Assembly: GCA_030598355.1 (NCBI GenBank)
Contig: JAUVQD010000001.1
Location: 1 to 22,752, forward strand
Length of the DNA: 22,752 nt
DNA from: Actinomycetes bacterium
GTDB taxonomy: Bacteria > Actinomycetota > Aquicultoria > CAJVYJ01 > JAUVQD01
Reading direction: 5' to 3'
The notes beneath the pieces were generated by a model, which saw nothing but the letters and a program-made list of their open reading frames with translations, searched no databases and had not been told where the DNA came from. The position numbers and the translations under genes are program-made. Of this stretch, positions 15,241 to 22,657 are shown in pieces (positions within the stretch are counted from its first letter, which is position 1; every line of letters begins with the position of its first letter).

Positions 15241-15294
15241 CAACCATCACGGATAGGTATGGTTTAATGGTCCAATTGTAATATGCTTATGTAC

Positions 15295-15323
15295 TTGGAT
15301 CAGAAGAAAAGATAGAGTATAGA
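15295..15323 (+). promoter_or_regulatory. Possible promoter for the PP-loop gene
   Basis: TTGGAT (15295-15300) and TATAGA (15318-15323) are 17 bases apart, each a weak match to the consensus. The 118-base gap up to this gene separates it from divergent mnmA. Confidence 0.35.
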
Positions 15324-15344
15324 CAGCCCGAAAAGGATATGAAT

Positions 15345-16364
15345 ATGCATATGACTTCAAAGAAAAAAGCGCTCGCACTGCTGTCAGGCGGTCTTGACAG
15401 CCGGTTAGCGGTTAGGCTGATGCAAGAACAGAATATTGATATGGTCGCCTTGAATTATGTGACCCCATTTTGCAACTGCACGGCAAAGACCAGTTGCATG
15501 AGTGAGGCTCGAAAGGCATCCCAAGAATATGGCATTCCCTTGAAAATCATCCCGATGTTTGACGATTTTATTAAAGTTGTTCAGAAACCTAAATACTCTT
15601 ATGGCCGCGGCCTAAACCCTTGCCTCGATTGCCGCATTCTGATGTTCAAGAAAGCGGCCTCGCTCATGGAGGAGGAAGGAGCATCTTTCTTGATCACGGG
15701 CGAGGTTTTGGGTGAGAGACCCATGTCTCAACGTCTGGACGCAATCGCTACGATTGAACGCGATAGCGGCTTGACGGGTTTGATCGTGCGCCCATTGTCC
15801 GCTCAATTGTTTGAGCCAACGATTCCCGAAAAAGAGGGATGGATAGACAGGTCAAAACTTCTTAAGATTTCGGGGCGGTCAAGACGCCCGCAGATCAAAT
15901 TAGCCGCGGAGCTGGGCGTTGACGATTATCCGTGTCCTGCCGGGGGCTGCTTGCTCACGGAAAAACATTTCGCCGACAAACTGCGGCATTTATTTGAGAT
16001 ACGTGAGAATCCCTCAAAGAACGATGTGCTCCTCTTAAAGGTGGGTCGTCACTTTTCCGGCGATTCAGGGGCAACACAGATTATTGTGGGTAGAGACGAG
16101 AATGAAAACAAGCGTCTCGAAGAGTTATCGACGAACAATGATTGGCTGGTAACTATTGATGAATGGACGGGTCCTACGACACTCGTCCGGGGCGACGCGA
16201 TTTCCGATCTCGATCTGGAAAAGGCAGCGACACTCGCTGCGCGATACGGAAAAGGACGTGACGAGGGTCACGTTGACTCAACCTGTAGGTTCCTTGGGGA
16301 GACGGACCGTGTGATAAAAAAACGTGTGAGCCCACTGAGCGAACCCAAAGCAAAAATCATGTAG
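15345..16364 (+). CDS. PP-loop ATPase, predicted tRNA sulfurtransferase with CxxC motifs
   Basis: The 339-residue protein opens with an adenylating PP-loop (SGGLDS, 14-19) like MnmA and ThiI. It is cysteine-rich: C43, C45, C51; a NPCLDCR block (C93, C96) that parallels the MnmA catalytic block; and PCPAGGC (C197, C202). The C-terminal part (LLKVGRHFSGDSGATQIIVGRDENEN, about 227-250) resembles the NFACT-R/DUF814 RNA-binding fold. I infer sulfur insertion into tRNA through an adenylated intermediate, possibly Fe-S dependent. The exact base is unknown and the gene name is not established. Starts at 15339, 15345 and 15351 are in frame; AAAGGA (15332-15337) is best spaced for 15345. It is divergent from mnmA, and mtnP follows. 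Confidence 0.75.
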   Translation: MHMTSKKKALALLSGGLDSRLAVRLMQEQNIDMVALNYVTPFCNCTAKTSCMSEARKASQEYGIPLKIIPMFDDFIKVVQKPKYSYGRGLNPCLDCRILMFKKAASLMEEEGASFLITGEVLGERPMSQRLDAIATIERDSGLTGLIVRPLSAQLFEPTIPEKEGWIDRSKLLKISGRSRRPQIKLAAELGVDDYPCPAGGCLLTEKHFADKLRHLFEIRENPSKNDVLLLKVGRHFSGDSGATQIIVGRDENENKRLEELSTNNDWLVTIDEWTGPTTLVRGDAISDLDLEKAATLAARYGKGRDEGHVDSTCRFLGETDRVIKKRVSPLSEPKAKIM

Positions 16365-16368
16365 ATCG

Positions 16369-16380
16369 GTTTCATGAAAC
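16369..16380. repeat. 12-bp perfect palindrome GTTTCATGAAAC upstream of mtnP
   Basis: The arms GTTTCA and TGAAAC meet without a spacer, 30 bases ahead of the mtnP start. It could be a small operator. No T-run follows, so it is not a terminator. Confidence 0.3.
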
Positions 16381-16410
16381 AAAAAAGATAAGAACTAAGG
16401 AGGCATTTAC

Positions 16411-17220
16411 TTGACTGAGCAGGTGGCAGAGATTGGTATTTTTGGTGGTTCTGGTTTTTATTCATTCCTTGAGGACGTACGCGAATTAGTTGTTGAAACG
16501 CCATATGGCCCACCGAGCGAAAGTATTTCGGTAGGGGATTTGGGTGGCAGAAAAGTGGCTTTTCTGCCGAGGCACGGGTCAAAACACCAGCATCCTCCCC
16601 ACAATCTAAATTATCGAGCCAACATCTATGCTATGAAGGAGCTCGGGGTTACCCAAATTATCGGTCCGTGCGCAAGCGGTAGTTTGCAAGTTGATGTCAA
16701 GCCTGGGGATTTTGTTTTGTGCGACCAATTCATCGACCGGACGCGAGGACGTGGTGATACATTCTACAACGGTCCGATTTCAACTCATATCAGCACTGCT
16801 GAACCATATTGCGCCGAAATGAGGGCTATCGCGGCTCGTGTTGGTGGGGATTTAGGGTTGGACATCCACAAAACCGGCACCGTTGTCGTTGTTCAGGGGC
16901 CTCGCTTCAGCACAAAAGCCGAGAGCCGCTGGTTTTCTTCTCATGGGTGGGACGTCATAAATATGACGCAATATCCGGAGTGTGTCCTGGCACGTGAGCT
17001 TGAAATCTGCTATTTAAATATCTCGCTTATAACCGATTGGGACGTGGGCCTTGAGGACCACCCAGACATTGAAGCTGTAACCCTTGACGAGGTCGTTAAG
17101 ACGTTCAACGACAATAACGCAAAACTTAGAGATTTTCTTTTTAAGCTTATCCCTGAGCTTCCGACATCCCGAAATTGCGCGTGCTCAAAAGCGCTTGACG
17201 GCGCTCGGTTTACCGTTTAG
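16411..17220 (+). CDS. mtnP: S-methyl-5'-thioadenosine phosphorylase
   Basis: MtnP splits methylthioadenosine with phosphate into adenine and methylthioribose 1-phosphate, salvaging the by-product of polyamine and other SAM-using reactions. The 269-residue protein has the phosphate-binding start GIFGGSGFYSF, the RHG block (LPRHGSKHQHPPHNLNYRANIYA), GPRFSTKAESRWF and NMTQYPE. The base-recognition block reads SLITDWDVG; the two Asp residues mark 6-aminopurine (adenine) preference as in human MTAP, whereas inosine-type enzymes replace them. The start is TTG 16411 after AAGGAGG. The stop overlaps the stop of the converging PfkB gene by 4 bases. Confidence 0.95.
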   Translation: MTEQVAEIGIFGGSGFYSFLEDVRELVVETPYGPPSESISVGDLGGRKVAFLPRHGSKHQHPPHNLNYRANIYAMKELGVTQIIGPCASGSLQVDVKPGDFVLCDQFIDRTRGRGDTFYNGPISTHISTAEPYCAEMRAIAARVGGDLGLDIHKTGTVVVVQGPRFSTKAESRWFSSHGWDVINMTQYPECVLARELEICYLNISLITDWDVGLEDHPDIEAVTLDEVVKTFNDNNAKLRDFLFKLIPELPTSRNCACSKALDGARFTV

Positions 17221-18113
17221 AAGTGGGTAATTGACCTAAACAAATCAAATCGCGACTCAATTTCGTCATTAGTTAAACTGGTAAGTCTTTGAGCGCCAAA
17301 CCCTTCGACGTTGAACGAAGCCATAACACTACCGTAAATTATTGCTTTCCTTATATTTGGCTCCGATAGATCACCTGTTTTCGAGAGATGACCAAGAAAG
17401 CCGCCGGCAAAACTGTCTCCGGCGCCGGTCGGATCTTTGATCTCCTCAATTGGAAAAGCCGGGGCCGAGAAATGAGTTGACTCTGTGAACATTAAAGCTC
17501 CGTGCTCACCCTTCTTGAGTATTACCGCCTCCGGGCCCAAAGCGATCAATTTTTTGGCCGATTCAAGCATACTGAATGTTTGACAAAACTCTCGGGCCTC
17601 CGAGTCATTCATAAGACAAAGGTTCACTTTTTTAATTAGCTCTGTTAAAGAGCCAGGCTTACTGCTTATCCAGTAGTTCATCGTGTCGCATACGCTAAAC
17701 ACATCGTCATTAACTTGCGATAGTACCGCTTGCTGTAAATCGGGGTCTATATTCGCAAGAAAAAGAAACTCCGTATCCTTATAATTTTCGGGCAACTTCG
17801 GCTCAAAGCTCTCAAAAACATTCAACTGGGTATCGATTGTGTGGGCTTGGTTTAGATCGTACTCATAATATCCTTCCCACCGAAATGTTTGCCCATCTTG
17901 TGTCTCTAAACCTGACAGATCAATTCCTCGAGCCGTTAAAAAATCAATATGCTCGTCCGGAAAATCTGAGCCTACAACCGCGACCAATCCGACCTTGGTA
18001 AAAAAACTTGCGGCACAGGCAAAATGTGTGGCGGAACCTCCAAGCATTTCATCAACTTGGCCAAAAGGTGTCTTAACTTTATCAAGCGCTACTGAACCGA
18101 CTACAACTATCAA
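17217..18113 (-). CDS. PfkB-family carbohydrate/nucleoside kinase
   Basis: This ribokinase-like kinase phosphorylates a sugar or nucleoside; the substrate is unknown. The N-terminus (VVVGSVALDKVKTPFGQ, then GGSATHFACAASF) and the anion-hole block DPTGAGDSFAGGFLGHL with its catalytic Asp are clear. I set the start at TTG 18113 (298 residues) because the family begins there. The upstream extension to ATG 18194 would place the start codon over the -10 box of the promoter at 18187-18214. GTG 18146 is an alternative start. A GAGGAG lies at 18126-18131, with a longish spacing. The gene converges on mtnP with overlapping stops. Possible roles are adenosine salvage or methylthioribose-type sugar handling beside mtnP. 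Confidence 0.88.
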   Translation of the reverse strand: MIVVVGSVALDKVKTPFGQVDEMLGGSATHFACAASFFTKVGLVAVVGSDFPDEHIDFLTARGIDLSGLETQDGQTFRWEGYYEYDLNQAHTIDTQLNVFESFEPKLPENYKDTEFLFLANIDPDLQQAVLSQVNDDVFSVCDTMNYWISSKPGSLTELIKKVNLCLMNDSEAREFCQTFSMLESAKKLIALGPEAVILKKGEHGALMFTESTHFSAPAFPIEEIKDPTGAGDSFAGGFLGHLSKTGDLSEPNIRKAIIYGSVMASFNVEGFGAQRLTSLTNDEIESRFDLFRSITHF

Positions 18114-18186
18114 TTTATCTCTTTTCTCCTCAACAACGGATTCCACTTCATTCCCAAAACCTTGGATAAAAACATTTCCGCTTTGA

Positions 18187-18214
18187 ATTATCATAGTTTG
18201 CCAGGGGTTGTCAA
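18187..18214 (-). promoter_or_regulatory. Strong promoter for the PfkB gene
   Basis: On the minus strand a perfect TTGACA (18209-18214) is 16 bases from GATAAT (18187-18192). The transcript would start near 18180, giving a leader of about 67 bases to TTG 18113. It excludes ATG 18194 as the start. Confidence 0.7.
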
Positions 18215-18244
18215 ATGGGAAGCGACGCTGCTCTGCCCCTGGAG

Positions 18245-18250
18245 TATAAT
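18245..18250 (+). promoter_or_regulatory. -10 box for the M50 protease gene
   Basis: TATAAT is a perfect -10 box 40 bases before ATG 18291. No -35 box fits at 16-18 bases (TTGTCA at 18208 is 31 bases away), so the assignment is partial. It is divergent from the PfkB promoter. Confidence 0.45.
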
Positions 18251-18290
18251 GGCACTGTTATTCGTCTCTCAAACAAAAGAGGGTGTAGGT

Positions 18291-19415
18291 ATGCATAACG
18301 ACATCAGGCTCGGACGGGTTTTTGGAATTGAGATATTTATCAGTTACAGCTGGTTCGTTATTTTTGCTTTAGTTACCGTCACTTTATCTTTCAGCTTGTT
18401 TCCTGAGCAGTTTCCCCGGAACAGTGTTTTCGCAAATATTGCCATCGGTGTATTCAGCTCAGTGCTCTTCTTCATTTCCTTATTATTGCATGAGCTATCG
18501 CACTCCCTTGTGGCTAACCTCAACGATATACCGATCAAAAAGATCACGCTTTTCATATTCGGAGGCATGTCCCAGATGTCAGAGGAGCCGAAGGATCCGG
18601 GGGCGGAGTTTAAGATGGCGATCGCCGGGCCCGCTTCCAGCCTTCTGCTCGCGGCACTTTTCTTTGCTGTGTATATGGGCTTAATGGCTCTTGGCTTTTC
18701 AAGCGTTTACTACGCTGCATTCGCATGGCTTAGTGAGGTTAATCTCATTCTGGCAATCTTCAACTTAGCGCCGGGATTTCCGCTCGACGGGGGTCGAGTT
18801 CTGAGAGCTGCTGTCTGGTATATGACTAAAAATCTTGAGAGAGCAACGGTAATTGCTTCCAAGGCTGGTCAAGGAGTCGGCCTGTTGCTGATAGCATTTG
18901 GGGTTCTTCTGTTCTTACTGGGTCAGCTTGGCGGGGTCTGGCTTATCTTAATAGGGTGGTTTCTAAATCAATCTGCCGTTGCCAGCTTTCGGCAAATGGC
19001 TCTCCATCAATCGCTTTCAAATGTCCTGGTGGAGCAGATAATGAGCCCGGAAGTAGAAACGATATCACCAAATCTTTCTTTAGAAGAACTCGTCAATCAT
19101 TACTTCTTGAGATTTAGGTTCGGTCGTTTTCCAATAGTAGAAGGCCGGTCGTTACTTGGCATTGTCACCCTGCACGATGTAAAAGAAATACCGCGAGATG
19201 AATGGCCTTTAAAAACAGCCGGTCAAATCATAGAGCCCATTGACGAGAACATGTTTATCAATCCACACGACGAAGCTGTTAATGCCCTCAGGAAAATGGC
19301 CGAAAATGACATCGGCCACCTGCTTGTTGTGGACGGAGAAAAAGACCTGGTCGGAATCGTCACCAGGGCCGATATTATTCAGCTGATCAACGTAAAGAGC
19401 GAACTTGAAACTTGA
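18291..19415 (+). CDS. Site-2-protease-like M50 metalloprotease with CBS domains
   Basis: An intramembrane zinc protease of 374 residues from ATG 18291. HELSH (67-71) gives the zinc His pair and Glu. NLAPGFPLDGGRVLR (158-172) gives the third ligand Asp. Several hydrophobic helices surround them. The C-terminal third has two CBS-type repeats (IMSPEVETISPNLSLEELV, then GIVTLHDVKEIP, and AVNALRKMAENDIGHLLVVDGEKDLVGIVTRADI), which may bind adenine nucleotides and tune activity. I prefer ATG 18291 over the longer frame from 18162 because GAGGGTG sits 5 bases ahead and the family starts with the GRVFGIEIFI block. The substrate is unknown; members of this group often act on membrane regulators. mobA follows with 9 bases between. 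Confidence 0.93.
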   Translation: MHNDIRLGRVFGIEIFISYSWFVIFALVTVTLSFSLFPEQFPRNSVFANIAIGVFSSVLFFISLLLHELSHSLVANLNDIPIKKITLFIFGGMSQMSEEPKDPGAEFKMAIAGPASSLLLAALFFAVYMGLMALGFSSVYYAAFAWLSEVNLILAIFNLAPGFPLDGGRVLRAAVWYMTKNLERATVIASKAGQGVGLLLIAFGVLLFLLGQLGGVWLILIGWFLNQSAVASFRQMALHQSLSNVLVEQIMSPEVETISPNLSLEELVNHYFLRFRFGRFPIVEGRSLLGIVTLHDVKEIPRDEWPLKTAGQIIEPIDENMFINPHDEAVNALRKMAENDIGHLLVVDGEKDLVGIVTRADIIQLINVKSELET

Positions 19416-19424
19416 GGTATTTTA

Positions 19425-20054
19425 GTGGGAAAAATCAATAATATCAGCGGAATACTTTTGGCGGGGGGCAAGAGCAGTCGTATCGGCCGGGACAAAGGGA
19501 GCCTAATGGTTGGTGAGATATCCCTTGCTGAACGCTCACTGCTTAATATGAACCAACTGTTTGATGAAGTTATTTACGTAACAAACGATCAAGCCCCTCA
19601 CCCGGCTTCTCAGGAGTTCAAAATTGCGAGGGATGAAGTTCCACACTTGGGTCCTCTCGGCGGCATATTGGCGGGGCTCAAAAGCATGCAGAGCAAAAGA
19701 GCTTTTATTGTTGCTTACGATATGCCCTTTGTCTCACCAGAACTAGTTAAATACTTAATTCAAATCGACGTAGAAGCAGATGTCGTAGTTCCTGAAATTG
19801 ACGGGAAGCTAGAGCCGCTTCACGCTGTCTACGGCGACCAGTGCATTGACTTAATATCCACGCAATTATCAAATCACGACAGCAAGATAATAAACTTCTA
19901 CAAAAAGGCTAGCGCAATACATGTTCCGGAAGAGCAGATAAAGAAGATCGACCCTGATCTCAGATCTTTTTTTAATATCAATACCTGGGACGACGTCAGA
20001 GAAGCGATTTTGATGATTGGCAAAGAAAAGGCCGGAGGATCAAAAAATGGCTAA
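19425..20054 (+). CDS. mobA: MobA, molybdenum cofactor guanylyltransferase
   Basis: MobA adds GMP to molybdopterin to make the guanine dinucleotide form of the cofactor used by formate dehydrogenases and related enzymes. Of 209 residues, the nucleotide-binding start LLAGGKSSRIGRDKGSL (11-27) is diagnostic. LGPLGGILAGL and the DMPF acidic motif (YDMPFVSPELVKYL) follow. The start is GTG 19425 with GAGGT at 19414-19418. The 3' end overlaps the start of fdhD, consistent with joint expression. Confidence 0.93.
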   Translation: MGKINNISGILLAGGKSSRIGRDKGSLMVGEISLAERSLLNMNQLFDEVIYVTNDQAPHPASQEFKIARDEVPHLGPLGGILAGLKSMQSKRAFIVAYDMPFVSPELVKYLIQIDVEADVVVPEIDGKLEPLHAVYGDQCIDLISTQLSNHDSKIINFYKKASAIHVPEEQIKKIDPDLRSFFNINTWDDVREAILMIGKEKAGGSKNG

Positions 20055-20751
20055 CTTGCCGGTTGAGAAACCGCTAAGAATATATGTGAACGATAAATAT
20101 ATTGTGACCTTAATGGCCACGCCAGAGCGGATAGAAGAGCTGGCTTACGGATGGCTCTGGTCTAATGATTTAATAAGCACCGCTAGGGAAGTTCATAAAA
20201 TCTTCGTTGATATTGAGCGTGCTATCGTCTTCATTGAAATTAGTGGGGATCTTCCTGAGGTTATAGAACGTACCGTATCTTCCGGATGTGGGGGAGGGGC
20301 CATGATCAGCGATTATCTGAGTACCGTTCCCGAGGTCAAAAGTGATCTGCGGATATCATTGAAGTCTCTCGTAAGCCTGCAGACTCAATTTATGCAAAAA
20401 GCGATTATATATAAAGAAACGGGTGGAGTTCATGGCGCCGCCTTGTCCAGTTCAGAAGATATCTTGTTTACAGCTGAAGATATCGGTCGCCACAACACGG
20501 TCGATAAAGTCATTGGCTGGTCGCTAATTAATAAGTTGGACTTAAAAAATACCATGATCTTTACGACCGGGCGAATCTCCTCAGAAATGCTTTTTAAAGT
20601 GGCAAAGGCTAGTTTGCCAATAGTTATCACACGCACCGCCGCCACAGATTTGGCAGTGAAATTGGCGGAAAAAGCAGGCGTAACAATCGTCGGCTACCTC
20701 AGAAAAAACCGGGCCGAAATATATTCTCACCCCGAAAATATAGAAAGTTAA
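20047..20751 (+). CDS. fdhD: FdhD, formate dehydrogenase accessory sulfurtransferase
   Basis: FdhD moves sulfur from a cysteine desulfurase to the molybdenum or tungsten cofactor so that formate dehydrogenase becomes active. The protein has 234 residues from ATG 20047 (GGAGG at 20034-20038). It contains SSGCGGGAMI with only one Cys (C81), GGVHGAALSS, FTAEDIGRHNTVDKVIGW and TTGRISSEMLFKVAKASLPIVITRTAATDLAV, all family blocks. E. coli FdhD has a CxxC loop (C121/C124); here the second Cys is Gly, a variant seen in some FdhDs. Overlap with mobA ties both to a formate dehydrogenase that lies outside this window. Confidence 0.95.
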   Translation: MANLPVEKPLRIYVNDKYIVTLMATPERIEELAYGWLWSNDLISTAREVHKIFVDIERAIVFIEISGDLPEVIERTVSSGCGGGAMISDYLSTVPEVKSDLRISLKSLVSLQTQFMQKAIIYKETGGVHGAALSSSEDILFTAEDIGRHNTVDKVIGWSLINKLDLKNTMIFTTGRISSEMLFKVAKASLPIVITRTAATDLAVKLAEKAGVTIVGYLRKNRAEIYSHPENIES

Positions 20752-20770
20752 AGACACTACCGTACGACAT

Positions 20771-20787
20771 GCAAGCTTTAAGCTTGC
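20771..20787. promoter_or_regulatory. 17-bp palindrome in the promoter region of the septum protein gene
   Basis: GCAAGCTT and AAGCTTGC flank a central T. A related half, AGCAAGGCTTAAG, recurs at 20813-20825. The two bracket a TATGAT (-10-like) box at 20806-20811. The arrangement resembles operator sites around a promoter, although a hairpin role is also possible. Confidence 0.45.
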
Positions 20788-20838
20788 TCACCAAAAGACT
20801 TATGCTATGATTAGCAAGGCTTAAGTAATAAATAAACG

Positions 20839-21264
20839 TTGATTAGACACAGCAAAATAAATAAAACTGGCCACATATCAAGTCGTACGGGTAAGTCGTC
20901 ACGAAAACGTGTGATGACGGTAATTTTGACCTCCATAGCCTTACTGGCCGTAGCATGGGCCGCCTCACCAATTCAAAAACGCTTTGCGCAAAAAATTGAA
21001 ATTGACTCACTAACAAAAGATAAGGCTCTGAGGTCTGGGGGCAATCGAGAGCTCAGAGATGAAATCAAAAAACTCCGTCATGACCCGCAATATATTGAAT
21101 TGTTGGTTAGAAAAGATTTAGGGCTAATAAAAAAGGGTGAAAAGGCTTATATCGTGATCGAGCCCGATGAGCAGAAGCCAAAAAAAGTAAAAGCGCCACC
21201 CGCGCTGCCTCAAACCCTTTGGCAGCAGCTTGAAGACGCTGTATCTAAAAAACTAAGATTCTAA
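20839..21264 (+). CDS. DivIC/FtsB-type septum formation initiator protein
   Basis: A small bitopic division protein of 141 residues: a basic N-terminus, one membrane helix (VILTSIALLAVAWAASP, about 27-44), a charged coiled coil (KRFAQKIEIDSLTKDKALRSGGNRELRDEIKKLRHD), and the diagnostic tail DPQYIELLVRKDLGLIKKGEKAYIVI. FtsB/DivIC family members join FtsL and FtsQ/DivIB in the divisome. The start is TTG 20839 without a visible ribosome binding site. The stop lies one base from the htrA stop on the opposite strand, with no terminator between. The upstream palindromes suggest its own control. Confidence 0.85.
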   Translation: MIRHSKINKTGHISSRTGKSSRKRVMTVILTSIALLAVAWAASPIQKRFAQKIEIDSLTKDKALRSGGNRELRDEIKKLRHDPQYIELLVRKDLGLIKKGEKAYIVIEPDEQKPKKVKAPPALPQTLWQQLEDAVSKKLRF

Positions 21265-21265
21265 C

Positions 21266-22432
21266 CTATCTTGATATTGGCGGATCCACCGGTCTTTCTT
21301 CCAGAGAGATTTTAATACTTTTTCGCTTATTGTCTCGTAAAACCTCAACGTTTATTTCTTCGCCAACGCGTTGCTTGCCAATCGCTTCCTGTAAGTCATC
21401 CATTGTGGAAACTTTTGTTTTGTTGATTTCAGTAATGATGTCACCGCCAACTTCATAAGGAGTCCCTTGAAATCGCCAGATCTTTTCTGCCCCCTTCAAG
21501 CCGGCTTTTTGCGCCGGACTCGGTGTTAAGACTGAAACAACCATGACACCTTTATCGGTCTTAAGCTCCAGGGCTTTTGACATCTCGGGGAAGATTGTCG
21601 TGCCAAATATCCCCAACCAGGGATGAGAGGCCTTTCCTGTTTCTTTTATCTCTTTAAAAACCTTTTTCACGGTCGAACTGGGGATTGCAAACGCTATCCC
21701 TATGTTTCCGGCACCCTCGGTGGCGATTTGTGCCGTAACCCCAATTACCCGGCCCTCGGCCGATATCAGCGGGCCCCCGCTGTTACCTCGGTTTATGGCA
21801 GTATCTGTCTGAATGACTTCTTTGATTGGCAATCCGTTTGGTGCTCTTATTTCGCGCTTCAGCGCGCTAACAATTCCGCTGCTCATGCTTCGGTCAAGGC
21901 CGAGAGGGTTGCCGATCGCTAAAACAGATTGCCCGACCTTCACATCTTTTGAATTACCCAAACTTAAGACTGTGGATTTATGACCCCTAAAGTTCGCTTT
22001 GATAACTGCCAGATCAGAGCTCTGATCTATGCCTACAAGTTCAGCCGGAATGACGGCGTCATCGGCCAGTTGAATTTCGATCTTCTGCGCCCCACCGACT
22101 ACATGAGCGTTTGTGATAACGTGACCTTCATCAGAAATAATAAAACCAGATCCACTGGAGACTTGATTGTCCGGAATCGGAAGACCAAAATAATCATCAT
22201 AGTTTGATGTCACAGTGGCTCTAATATGGACTACTCCGTCACTATATTTCTCATATATTTCTTGAGGGGTTAAAGTCTTTCCGCCTAGCTTGGTTAAGAA
22301 TCCGGTCGCCGGCTCCGGCGCTACCTCTCTAACATATTTTATTTCCTGTGGCACCTCTAGATATGTAGTTGCTCCAAATACAACAAGACCTCCGATTAAG
22401 GCCGCAAATATTGTTCTTAACAATGCTCTCAT
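21266..22432 (-). CDS. htrA: HtrA/DegP-type trypsin-like serine protease with PDZ domain
   Basis: An envelope-quality protease of 388 residues. Residues 8-25 form a membrane anchor or uncleaved signal, so the catalytic part should sit outside the membrane. The protease domain carries H110 (TNAHVV), D140 (SSDLAVIK) and S218 (GNSGGPL), the full triad. A single PDZ domain (about 285-375, GVMVVSVLTPSPAQKAGLKG) should recognise C-termini and gate activity. ATG 22432 has GGGAGG at a normal spacing. The promoter at 22460-22488 serves it. It converges with the septum protein gene. Confidence 0.96.
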   Translation of the reverse strand: MRALLRTIFAALIGGLVVFGATTYLEVPQEIKYVREVAPEPATGFLTKLGGKTLTPQEIYEKYSDGVVHIRATVTSNYDDYFGLPIPDNQVSSGSGFIISDEGHVITNAHVVGGAQKIEIQLADDAVIPAELVGIDQSSDLAVIKANFRGHKSTVLSLGNSKDVKVGQSVLAIGNPLGLDRSMSSGIVSALKREIRAPNGLPIKEVIQTDTAINRGNSGGPLISAEGRVIGVTAQIATEGAGNIGIAFAIPSSTVKKVFKEIKETGKASHPWLGIFGTTIFPEMSKALELKTDKGVMVVSVLTPSPAQKAGLKGAEKIWRFQGTPYEVGGDIITEINKTKVSTMDDLQEAIGKQRVGEEINVEVLRDNKRKSIKISLEERPVDPPISR

Positions 22433-22459
22433 TATTTTCCTCCCGACTAAGATATTTAC

Positions 22460-22488
22460 ATCTTAATTGACCGTTTTATCTGCGACAA
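22460..22488 (-). promoter_or_regulatory. Promoter for htrA
   Basis: On the minus strand TTGTCG (22483-22488) is 17 bases from TAAGAT (22460-22465), four of six matches each. The start codon is 28 bases further on with a GGAGG between, so this gene has an ordinary leader. Confidence 0.5.
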
Positions 22489-22560
22489 GACCTTGAGAGG
22501 CCTAATACGAAAAAAGCATAAGAAATTCATAATTATCTAATAATATTCTCAAGTAAGCGT

Positions 22561-22590
22561 TATACTAAATAGCGATCAGCTGTTGATTGC
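22561..22590 (+). promoter_or_regulatory. -10 box and leading hairpin ahead of dnaG
   Basis: TATACT (22561-22566) matches -10 at five of six. A 7-bp hairpin (GCGATCA-GCTGT-TGATTGC, one G-T pair) occupies 22572-22590, so it would be the 5' end of the transcript. No good -35 box is seen. The rest of the gap 22433-22657 holds nothing else I can name. Confidence 0.4.
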
Positions 22591-22657
22591 GAAGCCATTC
22601 GGTGCACTCGCTATATGAGCCCCTCAAAGCGTGTTCGCCCCGAATTTAGGAGAGTAT

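Noticed and set aside
18208..18250. TTGTCA and TATAAT read as one plus-strand promoter
   Set aside because: The spacing of 31 bases is far beyond 16-18; TTGTCA overlaps the minus-strand TTGACA of the PfkB promoter.
22433..22657. tRNA or other structured RNA gene ahead of dnaG
   Set aside because: No cloverleaf, no T-loop consensus and only one 7-bp hairpin could be found.
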